From Promethearchaeota archaeon (GTDB taxonomy: Archaea > Asgardarchaeota > Lokiarchaeia > Sigyniarchaeales > SOKP01): DNA of 54,061 nucleotides. The stretch lies in contig CP070805.1 in NCBI GenBank assembly GCA_020343655.1, forward strand, positions 1,210,842-1,264,902, read 5' to 3'. Position numbers and translations under genes: made by a program. Positions 8,439 to 16,709 of this stretch are shown piece after piece (the stretch's first letter is position 1; each line of letters starts with the position of its first letter). The notes under the pieces were generated by a model. The model did not search any database, was not told the origin of the DNA, and saw only the letters and a program-made list of their open reading frames with translations.

Positions 8439-9524
8439 ATGATAGATCCATGGGGTGCAAGCGTAATCGAAGAAGAAGATTATGCTAGGTTAATCAAGGA
8501 ATTCGGAATCGAGGAAATATCAGATCCTTTACGCTTAAAGATGGAAAAAAATCGCTTTATCCGTAGGAAAATCATCTTCGGACACCGGGATTTAAATCTT
8601 GTTTTTAAAGCTATTGAAAAAGAGCAACCGTGGGCAGTTATGAGTGGAATTAAACCTTCTGGACCTTTCCACTTAGGAACATTAACTACAGCTTTAGAGA
8701 TCGTTGAATTTCAGAAAATGGGAGGAAAAGCGTATTACGCTATAGCAGATATTGAAAGTTGGGAAGATAATGGAATACCATGGGAGGAGGCAGAAGAATT
8801 TGGAGTTGATAACCTTGCAGATATATTAGCGCTCGGTTTAGATCCTTCTCCAGAAAAGGCGTATATCTGGAGACAATCAAAAGAACCAATCGTTAAAGAT
8901 GTTTGTTTTAAAGTTAGTAGACTGGTTACACAGAATATGTTAAATGCTATTTATGGAGAACGAACATTTGGACTCTATATTTCTTCATTAATTCAGGTAG
9001 GTGATATAATTTTACCTCAAGTTAAAGATGATCAACAACCAACTGTTGTACCAGTAGGAATTGATCAGGATCCTCATATACGTCTTACCAGAGATTTAAC
9101 TCGAAGGAATTATAAGAATTTTTTCTTACCAGGAGCGACATATCATTACTTATTAGCTGGTATTGATGGCTCAGAAAAAATGGCTAAGAGAAACCCGAAT
9201 AGTTATTTTACTTTCAATGAATCTCTTGAATCGATTGAAAAAAAAATTAAAGGAGCACTTACTGGTGGCAGAAGGAACCTTAAGGAGCAGAGAGAATTAG
9301 GGGGTGAACCTCAAAAATGCATGATTTATAAAATACTTATGTATCACTTTGAAGAAGATGATGAAAAATTAGCAAATGATTTCGAAGCATGTGTTAAAGG
9401 AGAATTAATGTGTGGAGATCATAAACAAGAATGTGTTGAGAAAGTTTTGGAATTTGTAGAAAATCATCGAAAGAAAAAAGAAAAACTAAAAGATAAAGCT
9501 CGAAGTCTTCTAAAGATTGATTGA
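8439..9524 (+). CDS. trpS: Tryptophan--tRNA ligase, archaeal/eukaryotic type
   Basis: Charges tRNA-Trp with tryptophan at the expense of ATP; class Ic synthetase, cytosolic. The 361-residue protein starts with MIDPWGASVIEEEDYARLI, like other archaeal TrpRS. The HIGH-equivalent is FHLG in KPSGPFHLGTL (near residues 75-82). GIDQDPHIRLTRDL is the TrpRS-specific segment, and GGRRNLKEQRELGG with the MCGDHKQ-containing C-terminus also separates it from TyrRS. The second class I signature reads SEKMAKRNPNS instead of a normal KMSxS, so the loop is divergent but in place. A GGTAA sequence precedes the ATG. It is divergent from an Lrp/AsnC gene. Confidence 0.94.
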   Translation: MIDPWGASVIEEEDYARLIKEFGIEEISDPLRLKMEKNRFIRRKIIFGHRDLNLVFKAIEKEQPWAVMSGIKPSGPFHLGTLTTALEIVEFQKMGGKAYYAIADIESWEDNGIPWEEAEEFGVDNLADILALGLDPSPEKAYIWRQSKEPIVKDVCFKVSRLVTQNMLNAIYGERTFGLYISSLIQVGDIILPQVKDDQQPTVVPVGIDQDPHIRLTRDLTRRNYKNFFLPGATYHYLLAGIDGSEKMAKRNPNSYFTFNESLESIEKKIKGALTGGRRNLKEQRELGGEPQKCMIYKILMYHFEEDDEKLANDFEACVKGELMCGDHKQECVEKVLEFVENHRKKKEKLKDKARSLLKID

Positions 9525-9579
9525 TAATAATACAATCCTATTAACTTTGTTTGGAATATTTTGTAAATCAGGTTAAAAG

Positions 9580-9608
9580 TAGATTTTTTTTATAAATAGA
9601 AAAATCTA
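9580..9608 (+). terminator. Inverted repeat with T-run after trpS
   Basis: TAGATTTTT (9580-9588) and AAAAATCTA (9600-9608) pair perfectly across an 11-nt loop, and the left arm continues as a T-run. It may end trpS transcripts. The same stretch contains TTTATAAA, which could instead be a TATA element for the gene at 9664. Confidence 0.4.
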
Positions 9609-9663
9609 AGATATGTTAATATTTAAAAAACTATTATGATTAGAAAAGAATAGTGGTTAAATT

Positions 9664-10686
9664 ATGGAGCAGATAATCTCGCGATGTGGTAACTTATGTT
9701 CGGAATGTCCTTGGTCAATTTACATGCGAAAAAAAATCAGTAAAGAAGATTGGGAGGAATATTCTGATGAAGTTAAGATGTATACTGGATTTAAACCAAT
9801 TAAGTATGAATGGGAAGGTTGTTTAGGGTGTTTAACTCCAAATAAAGAATTACCTAAACACCCTTTTTATAATTTCTTGAAAAAATGTCGTACGAGAAAA
9901 TGTGGAAACTATAATGAAGTTAATAATTGTGCTTATTGTGGACGATTCCCATGTGCGAACACCGTAGCCAGGGATGATTTTGCAAGGGAAAGGATATCTG
10001 AAAAAATAGGAAGCGCTATTGATGATGAAACATATGAACATTATATTAAAATGTTTGATGCTATGACAAATCTCCAGAAAATCCGTAGTGAATTGCATGA
10101 TGGTCAAATTAAAAATCCTAAATCCGTGTTTAAAAAAACGGAAATTGCTGAGATAAAGGGAGAATTTACCAATAAAAATTATCATAAAATTTACGAGAAA
10201 TTTATTGAGATTGCCAATTCTAATTTAGGTATTAAAGGTATCGATACTGTCGCTGGTTATGAACATTATTTAATAAGAAAAGAGATTCTATGGAGATTAC
10301 TATGGATATTCGGATTATATGGAAAAATAAATGAAAATAACCTAAATATTGATAGCATTACATTATATGAGAATCGAAAACCAATAACACTTTTGAGTAA
10401 TGAAGAGCAATGGAAAATATATTTTAACATTTTATCACAATTTGGAATACATGCTGAACTGGAGATAAAAACTGATGAGTTATACACGCCTGGGGGTTAT
10501 ATGAGAGTAAAAACACCCAAAACTAATGAACCCGCCTATATCATTAAAATGAAAGTTGATCTGAATCTTCAGAAATACAAGTTTTTTAAAACTCTGAACG
10601 AGATCTTATCTGAATTACAAAATAAAACAAGGAAACGTGCGTTTACAAACTTCAAAAAATTAGATTTCAATTCACTTCTAAGTTAA
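9664..10686 (+). CDS. DUF3795-type cysteine-rich protein with an unassigned C-terminal domain
   Basis: Function unknown. The N-terminal 110 residues of the 340-residue product show the DUF3795 cysteine pattern: RCGNLCSECPW near the start, then CLGC, then CRTRKCG and CAYCGRFPC, a likely zinc or metal site. Residues from about 150 onward form a larger region without cysteines that I do not recognise; it has the look of a folded alpha/beta domain (YEHYLIRKEILWRLLWIFGL, then a segment rich in K/E). Most DUF3795 proteins are much shorter, so this is an extended version. The ATG at 9664 is followed directly by the conserved cysteine domain. The gene is monocistronic and converges with the Rag-like GTPase gene. 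Confidence 0.75.
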   Translation: MEQIISRCGNLCSECPWSIYMRKKISKEDWEEYSDEVKMYTGFKPIKYEWEGCLGCLTPNKELPKHPFYNFLKKCRTRKCGNYNEVNNCAYCGRFPCANTVARDDFARERISEKIGSAIDDETYEHYIKMFDAMTNLQKIRSELHDGQIKNPKSVFKKTEIAEIKGEFTNKNYHKIYEKFIEIANSNLGIKGIDTVAGYEHYLIRKEILWRLLWIFGLYGKINENNLNIDSITLYENRKPITLLSNEEQWKIYFNILSQFGIHAELEIKTDELYTPGGYMRVKTPKTNEPAYIIKMKVDLNLQKYKFFKTLNEILSELQNKTRKRAFTNFKKLDFNSLLS

Positions 10687-10721
10687 GCTTTTCTTCAAAT
10701 ATTGTTTATCAAAGAATTGAT

Positions 10722-11654
10722 TTATATTAGCTTTTCTACAATCTTAGTTAAATCATCAAGAAATTCAGGGAATATTTCAAAAAATTTTTCTTTTTGTTGC
10801 TCCATAAGCACTGCTGATATGAAAAACATATCATTCCTTATTATCGTTCTCAGTAAATATGAAAATAATTTCCCTTCAGATGAAGTAAAATCAAATGTAC
10901 CTTCATATTTTTCCTCTTCCATACGCTTAAGTAAAAAGAGATGCTCTTTAATGGATTCAAGTAACTCAACATAAACTTCTGGTTCAATATCACTGTAGAA
11001 TTCAGAAACAATAATACCATTACGATCGAATACAATTAGAGCTTGACCTTTAAAAATTTCTAAATAATGTTCCAATAATTCTGATAGCTCGAAGAATTTC
11101 TTGTCAAACACAGACAGTCCATACGAGACTAATTGGACGATTGAAATAATGTCATATATGGATGACTGTTGAAACAGAATATTGAAATTAGGATAATCAC
11201 TCAATATTTTATTTCTTAATTTTTCAATATTCATCAGGATTTCATCGTTGGCCTTTAAATCGGGATCAAATTTATGAAAAGTAATTATTATTGGAACATC
11301 CATTTCACTTTCCGAGAAAAAGGTTAAAATTGCATTTAAATATTCAAGTGAATTATCAAATCGATCTGGATCTTGAATATCAATAACATAGATAAGTAAA
11401 TCAGTAGCATCAAAGTAAACGTCCTGATAATTAACATAGATCTCTCGATAAGTCTCTTGTCCACCCATATCCCAGAATATAGTATTATTTTTTAAGAAAT
11501 TCATCTTGTGATATTCAACTCTAATGGTGGGTTTAAGTTGGACAATGTCTTTTTCAAAATCGTACTTTTTATCTAATGCTGTTAAGATTGAGGTTTTCCC
11601 TGCATTGTCGAGACCACTTACAATAATTTTTAATAACGATTCCATTGAATTCAA
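10722..11654 (-). CDS. Arf/Rag-like small GTPase with C-terminal roadblock/longin-like domain
   Basis: Predicted membrane-trafficking or nutrient-signalling type GTPase, 310 residues. G1 is Arf-like, GLDNAGKT (14-21); the switch I Thr is in PTIRVEY (T43); G3 is WDMGGQE (61-67); G4 is FHKFD (126-130), an HKxD motif as in Rag GTPases instead of NKxD. After the G domain (about residue 185) comes a segment with KGQALIVFDRNGIIVSEF and a long amphipathic helix, matching the fold pattern of roadblock/longin domains, as in the C-terminal domain of Rag proteins. No N-terminal myristoylation glycine is evident. Start ATG 11654; a TATA-like sequence is about 50 bp upstream. Domain assignment beyond the G domain is by pattern only. 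Confidence 0.85.
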   Translation of the reverse strand: MNSMESLLKIIVSGLDNAGKTSILTALDKKYDFEKDIVQLKPTIRVEYHKMNFLKNNTIFWDMGGQETYREIYVNYQDVYFDATDLLIYVIDIQDPDRFDNSLEYLNAILTFFSESEMDVPIIITFHKFDPDLKANDEILMNIEKLRNKILSDYPNFNILFQQSSIYDIISIVQLVSYGLSVFDKKFFELSELLEHYLEIFKGQALIVFDRNGIIVSEFYSDIEPEVYVELLESIKEHLFLLKRMEEEKYEGTFDFTSSEGKLFSYLLRTIIRNDMFFISAVLMEQQKEKFFEIFPEFLDDLTKIVEKLI

Positions 11655-11962
11655 CTCACACTTGTTAAAAGTATTTTTTGAGTTTAATAAAATAATAGAT
11701 TCATATAAATTTAAGTTTCTGTGAATACAAAATAGAGTTTTTCAATTTTAACCTTGGAGTAATTGGTTATATTGTTTGCTACAATATCGAGATTATATCT
11801 AAATATTACTCTTATGTTTATAATTTTGATTTCTTGAGAAAAATTACTAAAAGAATAGTGATTTTACTGCGAGTTAGATGATATATATATGATATTGATA
11901 TTTTTTAAAGCGATTGTTCTGATTTTACTCAATAATTTAATTTATAAAAAAGGATGACGTAA
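11655..11962. other. 308-bp divergent promoter region
   Basis: Separates the Rag-like GTPase (leftward) from a small helical-protein gene (rightward). On the minus strand AAATTTATATGA near 11701-11712 is a TATA candidate for the GTPase gene. On the plus strand TTTTTTAAAG near 11899-11908 is a candidate for the small gene. No gene, tRNA or clear repeat was seen. Confidence 0.5.
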
Positions 11963-12193
11963 TTGACAGAAGTAGTAAACAAATTTTTAGAAAATCTTGA
12001 GTATCAAATTAGTCTAAAAGAAAATTCTTATAAAACTCTTAAAAAAATTCCCGTTTTTAGTGATCAAGTAAAAAAATTTGATAAATCGGTCATAGATCTT
12101 ACAGAAAAATTTGAGAAAATTCGACTTAGGGATAAATATCAAATAATAATAACAGAATTAGACAATTTGATAAAACAATCTAAATCAAAATAG
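11963..12193 (+). CDS. Small helical protein, unknown function
   Basis: A 76-residue, highly charged, probably all-helical protein with heptad-like spacing (FLENLEYQISLKENSYKTLKK...), ending in a Lys-rich tail. No family recognised. The TTG start at 11963 is favoured because the only nearby ATG (11954) is in another frame and hits TAA at once, and a purine-rich AGGATGA lies a few bases upstream of the TTG. A T9 tract follows the stop. Could be a coiled-coil adaptor; there is no direct evidence for a role. Confidence 0.55.
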   Translation: MTEVVNKFLENLEYQISLKENSYKTLKKIPVFSDQVKKFDKSVIDLTEKFEKIRLRDKYQIIITELDNLIKQSKSK

Positions 12194-12200
12194 AAAAACA

Positions 12201-12209
12201 TTTTTTTTT
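12201..12209 (+). terminator. T9 terminator tract
   Basis: Nine consecutive T begin 8 nt after the stop of the small helical-protein gene, between convergent genes. It fits archaeal intrinsic termination. Confidence 0.5.
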
Positions 12210-12225
12210 GATTATTTTAGGCTCT

Positions 12226-12648
12226 CTAATTACCAACAACCATACAGTAAATTTTTCTCGATCGCGCTCGTTCATCACATTCGATAAAAATTATCTGCTG
12301 CCAAGTTCCTAAAATCAATTTCTGACTTTTAAACGGAAATACTTGTGAGGTTTTTATTAGAAAACTTCTTAAATGTCCGGCTCCATTATTATCATGCCAG
12401 GTTTCATGATGTTTGTAGCGATCATCATATGGAATCAATTTTTCTAAAAGATTTTTGATATCATGTTTTACCAATCCAGGTTCATATTCTATAGTAGAAA
12501 TTGCCCCTGTAGATCCCGCTACATGGACATTTACCATTCCCTCACTAATACCACTATTTTTTATGCATTGTTGAACTTGTTCTGTTATATTAATTACATC
12601 ACAATATGCTTTTGTCTTTATATCAAACGTTTTTAATACAGCAGTCAT
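12226..12648 (-). CDS. yjbQ: YjbQ/UPF0047 family protein
   Basis: 140 residues covering the complete YjbQ/UPF0047 domain. Conserved landmarks are the HVAGSTGAISTIEYEPGL stretch, the HHETWHDNNGAGHLRS histidine-containing segment, and LGTWQQIIFIECDERARSRK near the C-terminus. The family has been linked to a secondary thiamine-phosphate synthase activity in bacteria; its physiological role in archaea is not settled. A GTGAG sequence sits just before ATG 12648. It follows the pseudo-GTPase gene by 9 bp on the same strand, so the two are probably co-transcribed. Confidence 0.9.
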   Translation of the reverse strand: MTAVLKTFDIKTKAYCDVINITEQVQQCIKNSGISEGMVNVHVAGSTGAISTIEYEPGLVKHDIKNLLEKLIPYDDRYKHHETWHDNNGAGHLRSFLIKTSQVFPFKSQKLILGTWQQIIFIECDERARSRKIYCMVVGN

Positions 12649-12657
12649 TTCTCACTT

Positions 12658-13695
12658 CTAAATTTTATCACATCTATTGATATTTTTAATTTGCTTTAAC
12701 AAAGATCTTGGTAAATCATTTTCAGTTCCTTCTTTTAAAGCTAGTATTTTTGTTAAGATAAGAAGCTCATTATTATCAAATCCTTTAATATTTGTCCAAC
12801 CAATTGATTCTCCAGGCTCAATGCAGATAAAAAATGGTGTTTTTTTATGTTTTATACATTTATTGTCTTTGCATTTTTCGCATATTTTGGGAGAATAGTA
12901 CACATTTCCATTTTTAAGATAAATTGAAAATGTACCAAAATTTTTATTTTTAAATTTTAGCCAATTAGTAGATTCAAAATAAACATCCAAATTTAATTTT
13001 AAAATATATTTTATCAATTGTTCAGTATTTATTATTTGAGTGATTTCCATAGTATGAGTCTCAGGCTCATAATAATCGTTACATTCATCGATGACATCAG
13101 TATCACCGAAAAGTAGATTTAAATGAATAAAGTCAATGAAATAAACGTTACCTAATTCTTTATATTTGGTTCTCTTTAATGCAATCGAACAAATTTGGTC
13201 CATAATATCTGAGGGTTTAGAAATTTCATTAATTTGAATATCGTTTGACGTTATTGTTGTCTCAAAGTCGTCATTCTTAAAATGCCTGTTAATAATTGTC
13301 TCTTTACTAAATTGTTCAAGGATTATGCAATAAATTACTGTTATTGATGGTATGCGTTCTTGTATTTCATTAAAGTATTGTAGAATTTGATTCACTTTAT
13401 TTTCGGATATAAAAATTATTATTGCTTCAGCTCCTTTATAAAAAATTGTTCGTAAATAAGCTCTCTGTTGTCTACAATCAATATTCCATAGTAGGAATTC
13501 AAACCTTTCATTATTTCTATAGGAGAAATCAATTTTACTTATATTTACACCAATATTTTGCTTATTTTCTATAGGTAATGATTTTGAGCTCGCTCCTTTT
13601 TGAAATTCATCCTTATAGTTTTCATAGCCACCTATAACACAGATTTTTTTTTTGAAAAATTTCATTCTTTTTTGTAACAGCAATTCTGAGCTCAA
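12658..13695 (-). CDS. Degenerate Ras-like GTPase (pseudo-GTPase) with cysteine-rich C-terminal region
   Basis: The N-terminal 170 residues of 345 follow a Rab/Ras fold but have lost the nucleotide-binding residues. The P-loop position reads GGYENYKD (22-29), keeping only the first Gly and the Lys of GxxxxGKS/T. Switch I reads QNIGVNISKID (46-56), like Rab TIGVxF but with Asn for Thr. G3 reads WNIDCRQQ (70-77) where WDTAGQE is expected, followed by GAEAIIIFI as in Rab GAxGxxxVFD. No NKxD is seen. The second half has a CxxCxxxxCxxH cluster near residues 270-280, possibly a metal site, and no recognised domain. Start is TTG 13695; ATG at 13665 is an alternative that keeps the domain intact. It is upstream of yjbQ with a 9-bp gap. 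Confidence 0.7.
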   Translation of the reverse strand: MSSELLLQKRMKFFKKKICVIGGYENYKDEFQKGASSKSLPIENKQNIGVNISKIDFSYRNNERFEFLLWNIDCRQQRAYLRTIFYKGAEAIIIFISENKVNQILQYFNEIQERIPSITVIYCIILEQFSKETIINRHFKNDDFETTITSNDIQINEISKPSDIMDQICSIALKRTKYKELGNVYFIDFIHLNLLFGDTDVIDECNDYYEPETHTMEITQIINTEQLIKYILKLNLDVYFESTNWLKFKNKNFGTFSIYLKNGNVYYSPKICEKCKDNKCIKHKKTPFFICIEPGESIGWTNIKGFDNNELLILTKILALKEGTENDLPRSLLKQIKNINRCDKI

Positions 13696-13748
13696 TTTGC
13701 CATCATCTAGATGTTATAGAATTTAGGCTAAATCTATTAATTAATAAA

Positions 13749-13772
13749 TTTATTTAATTTATTTAATTTATT
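13749..13772. repeat. Short AT-rich direct repeat upstream of a small gene
   Basis: The 9-mer TTTATTTAA is repeated 2.7 times head to tail, 40-65 bp upstream of the ATG at 13813. It overlaps where a TATA element is expected and may simply be promoter sequence. Confidence 0.4.
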
Positions 13773-13812
13773 CTTTTTAATAGAAATTAGTTTATAAGTT
13801 TATGATTTAACG

Positions 13813-14238
13813 ATGAGTGCTAAAAGACTTGATGAATTCTTTAACAAAATCCATAATAAAAAAAATAAAATTCCGGAATATGCTACAATAATTATTCGTC
13901 CTGGTAAGAAGCTTCTTGATTTTAAAATAAAAAAGGAGGAGGCTAATATATTAAAAGTGATTGCTCATGATCAGAAATCGTCTGGATGGTTCCTACACTC
14001 TGTTCATATCCCTTTAAAAAATTTAGGTTTATCATATGATTCTAAAGATAAGGAAATATTAGAACTTTTATCTGAACCAAGCAAGATTACAAGCAGTAAG
14101 CATACAAGGCAGTATGTTGAGGATTTATTAAGGAAATATGTTGATATTTTACCTGAAAAAAAGAAACATTTTTTCAAAACTGAACGATTTAAGAAAAAGA
14201 AAGAATTCAAAACTGGCACTCAATTGAAGGGTTTTTAA
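13813..14238 (+). CDS. Hypothetical basic protein
   Basis: A 141-residue basic protein that I cannot assign to a family. The middle (YATIIIRPGKKLLDFKIKK through SSGWFLHSVHIPLKNLG) suggests a small beta-rich fold, followed by a helix and a strongly Lys/Phe-rich tail (ILPEKKKHFFKTERFKKKK), which would suit nucleic-acid binding. That is only an inference from charge. ATG 13813 is the single sensible start. The gene ends immediately before the stop of the convergent tRNA-binding-domain gene. Confidence 0.6.
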   Translation: MSAKRLDEFFNKIHNKKNKIPEYATIIIRPGKKLLDFKIKKEEANILKVIAHDQKSSGWFLHSVHIPLKNLGLSYDSKDKEILELLSEPSKITSSKHTRQYVEDLLRKYVDILPEKKKHFFKTERFKKKKEFKTGTQLKGF

Positions 14239-14571
14239 TTATTTTATTTTAGATCCAGGGGGAACCGGTTTTCTCTCATCAATTTTTAGTAAAAAAGGCT
14301 CATTATTGATATCCGCAGCAAGGAGCATCCCGTGACTTTCGATACCCATAATTTTTCTCGGCTTCAAATTTGTTAAAACAATAATCTTTTTCTCAATCAA
14401 CTCTTCTACAGAATAAAATTGAGAAATACCCGCTACAATCTGTCTAAGCTTCTTTTCTCCACAGTCTACAAGCAATTTATAGAGATTTTTTGACTTTGGA
14501 ACTATTTCACAGCTTTTTACTAATCCAACTCGTATATCTAATTTTAGAAAATCTTGATAGTCAATTTCCAT
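14239..14571 (-). CDS. Free-standing tRNA-binding (OB-fold) domain protein, MetRS-beta/CsaA type
   Basis: 110 residues that make up one complete tRNA-binding OB domain of the kind found at the C-terminus of MetRS, in Arc1p/EMAPII and in CsaA. Seen: LDIRVGLVKSCEIVPKSKNLYKLLVDCG, then IVAGISQFYSVEELI, IIVLTNLKPRKIMGIESHGMLLAA and a terminal PVPPGSKI, all family hallmarks. It probably supplies tRNA affinity to a synthetase in trans (MetRS being the usual partner in archaea) or acts as a chaperone-like protein. It is 6 bp downstream of the TrmI gene on the same strand, so a tRNA-related operon is likely. Confidence 0.9.
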   Translation of the reverse strand: MEIDYQDFLKLDIRVGLVKSCEIVPKSKNLYKLLVDCGEKKLRQIVAGISQFYSVEELIEKKIIVLTNLKPRKIMGIESHGMLLAADINNEPFLLKIDERKPVPPGSKIK

Positions 14572-14577
14572 AAAATC

Positions 14578-15444
14578 TTAACCTCTAAAGGGCATATTGT
14601 TCATATCGATGGTTTTTGGTACTTTTGGCTTCTGTTCTCTATAGGGATTTTTCATATTTTTTATTTTTTTACCAAATGTTAGATAGCCTGTATGACCAAT
14701 CATTCTGACTTCTGGCCTTGTGGCTTTTTCCTTTACTTGTATCTTTCTTTTTATTAATTCATATGTGTTTATCTCAATAAAATCGTTTTCTCTCATTGAT
14801 AAAACGGTTTTTTTAACTTGTTCAATTGTAGGGGAAAAAGATACAAGCGTACCACTGAATTTTAAATAATTTTTAACTTTTTTAACAGCACTCCAAGGGG
14901 TAGCCATATCTAGGACAACAGCATCAACATTTTTTTGTTCGAAATAGTCATTTAATATATCTCCATATTGAACTGTTATGACATCGTCCAATTTTGCTTT
15001 CATTACATTTTGTTTTGTTCTTTTTAGTGATTTTTCATTGATATCATATGTGTAAATATGACCATTCGGGCGAACAAAATTACCTAGTATGCATGTTAGA
15101 GCTCCAGAACCAGATCCAGCCTCGATGACCACACTTCCCGGTCCGATTCCTGAATAAATTAAAATCATTCCAGCATCTTCAGGATATATAATTTGAGTTT
15201 TTCTAATCATATGAAGTATATAATCGGAGGGTAAAGGTTTTAATATATAGAATTTATACCCTTGAGTTTCAAAAGGTCTTGAAAAAACAACTGAACCAAA
15301 ATTCTTTCCAATTATATCATTAAACTCAATAATTCCTCTATGAGTATGAAAATTGCCACCTGATTTCACTTGAACTAGCCATCTTCTTTTTTCGTCAAGA
15401 ATCAAAAAGATTAAATCATTTTCTTTAATTATTTGAGAACTCAT
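14578..15444 (-). CDS. trmI: tRNA (adenine-N1)-methyltransferase TrmI
   Basis: Makes N1-methyladenosine at position 58 (and in archaea often 57) of the T-loop using SAM; normally a homotetramer. The 288-residue protein has an N-terminal substrate domain (WLVQVKSGGNFHTHRGIIEFNDIIG), the link YPEDAGMILIYSGIGPGSVVIEAGSGSGALT with the SAM motif I (EAGSGSGALT, near residue 108), an acidic motif II (YDINEKSLKRT) and the catalytic-region VLDMATPW. Its C-terminus TRPEVRMIGHTGYLTFGKK is typical. ATG at 15444. It heads a two-gene unit with a tRNA-binding-domain protein. Confidence 0.95.
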   Translation of the reverse strand: MSSQIIKENDLIFLILDEKRRWLVQVKSGGNFHTHRGIIEFNDIIGKNFGSVVFSRPFETQGYKFYILKPLPSDYILHMIRKTQIIYPEDAGMILIYSGIGPGSVVIEAGSGSGALTCILGNFVRPNGHIYTYDINEKSLKRTKQNVMKAKLDDVITVQYGDILNDYFEQKNVDAVVLDMATPWSAVKKVKNYLKFSGTLVSFSPTIEQVKKTVLSMRENDFIEINTYELIKRKIQVKEKATRPEVRMIGHTGYLTFGKKIKNMKNPYREQKPKVPKTIDMNNMPFRG

Positions 15445-15616
15445 TTTAAAGAAGATCTTTTTTTATTTCTAAAGTATCTAATTCTTTAATTCTTTATAAG
15501 AAAGCTTTCTTTTATTATTAATTTATTTACAAAAAATATATAAAAAATCTACAACTCTGAAATATATTGAAGTTATAAAAAACCTTTTTCATAAATACTC
15601 TTTAATGAACTAAGTT

Positions 15617-16534
15617 ATGAGTAGAGAGAGACCCCATAACGCTCAAACATCTCGATTATCTTTTAGAGACCTTCAGTTCCAAATTGAAGATTTACGGCAA
15701 AAAAGAGATGAATTAAATAAAAAAACAAAAAAATTTATCAACGATCTTCAAGAAATTGAAATAGAAATTGCAAATACGGTAAAAATAGCAAATGAAAAGT
15801 ACAGAAAGAAAAGAGATTATTGGAATAACAAAGTCAAACAATTAAAAGAAAAAAAAATTGAATATAAGACGCTATTTGATAATCTAATAGAAGAAAAGAA
15901 TGGTTTACAAAAGTTAGAAAAAGATATTAACAATAATAAACAAATTATCTCGATGAAACAAATTGAACGTAAAATAGATAATTTAGAGAGAAGAATTGAA
16001 ACAGAGAAACTTGATATCATTGAAGAAAATGCAATTATTGATAAAATACGGGAATTAGCAGCAATAAAAACAGAATTTTTATCAGAACAAAGAAACAGTG
16101 AACTTTTTAAAATTGAGAGAAAGATTGAAATTGTAAAGATTAATCTGAATAAAATTTATGAGCAATTAAACAAATGGTCAAATAAATCTCAAGAAAATCA
16201 TGCTAAAATGATTGAAGAATTTCAAAAGGTTGATAAACTGAAAGAAGATAAGAAGAAAATGGAAGAAGACTTAATTGAGAACAAAAAAACTGCCGATCTA
16301 TATCATGAGCAATATATTAAAGTAATGAACCAAAGAAAGAAAACATATAAGGGTAAAAAACCGTACAGACCGAGCAAAAAACCACCTGCAAAATTCGATC
16401 AAATTACAAAAAAGAATGAAATGCTTGAAAAAATAAAACAAGATAAATTAGAAAAAGCAATAGAAAAGCAAAAGGCAGGAAAAAAATTAAACTTGTTTGA
16501 AGCCAGACTAATTCTTGAGAAATCCAAAGAATAA
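15617..16534 (+). CDS. Archaeal coiled-coil protein (COG1340-like)
   Basis: 305 residues, almost entirely charged helical coiled coil (Lys/Glu-rich heptads from about residue 18 to 230), followed by a basic Pro-containing stretch (KKPYRPSKKPPAKF) and a final helix GKKLNLFEARLILEK. The SFRDLQFQIEDLRQKRDELNKK start and the EKYRKKRDYWNNKVKQLKEKK segment resemble the uncharacterised archaeal coiled-coil family COG1340. The basic patch and the short C-terminal helix suggest interaction with ribosomes or nucleic acid, but this is inference. The gene is monocistronic with its own 170-bp upstream gap. Confidence 0.75.
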   Translation: MSRERPHNAQTSRLSFRDLQFQIEDLRQKRDELNKKTKKFINDLQEIEIEIANTVKIANEKYRKKRDYWNNKVKQLKEKKIEYKTLFDNLIEEKNGLQKLEKDINNNKQIISMKQIERKIDNLERRIETEKLDIIEENAIIDKIRELAAIKTEFLSEQRNSELFKIERKIEIVKINLNKIYEQLNKWSNKSQENHAKMIEEFQKVDKLKEDKKKMEEDLIENKKTADLYHEQYIKVMNQRKKTYKGKKPYRPSKKPPAKFDQITKKNEMLEKIKQDKLEKAIEKQKAGKKLNLFEARLILEKSKE

Positions 16535-16709
16535 GAACTCCTGTATTTAATAATCTTCTATGTATCTCTACCTTAGGCAGTTTTGATTATCTTTCTAATT
16601 TTTTGAAATCAGTTTTGTTTGAAAATTAGGAGATCTGAATAAGGTTAAAAAAAAATGTAGCTTTATTATTTTAATAATGTTTATATTTAATTAAAAGGAT
16701 TGAATAAAT

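Noticed and set aside
11870..11930. Possible C/D box small RNA (AGATGATAT ... CTGA)
   Set aside because: The box C match is imperfect, no flanking terminal stem is seen, and in AT-rich sequence such matches arise by chance.
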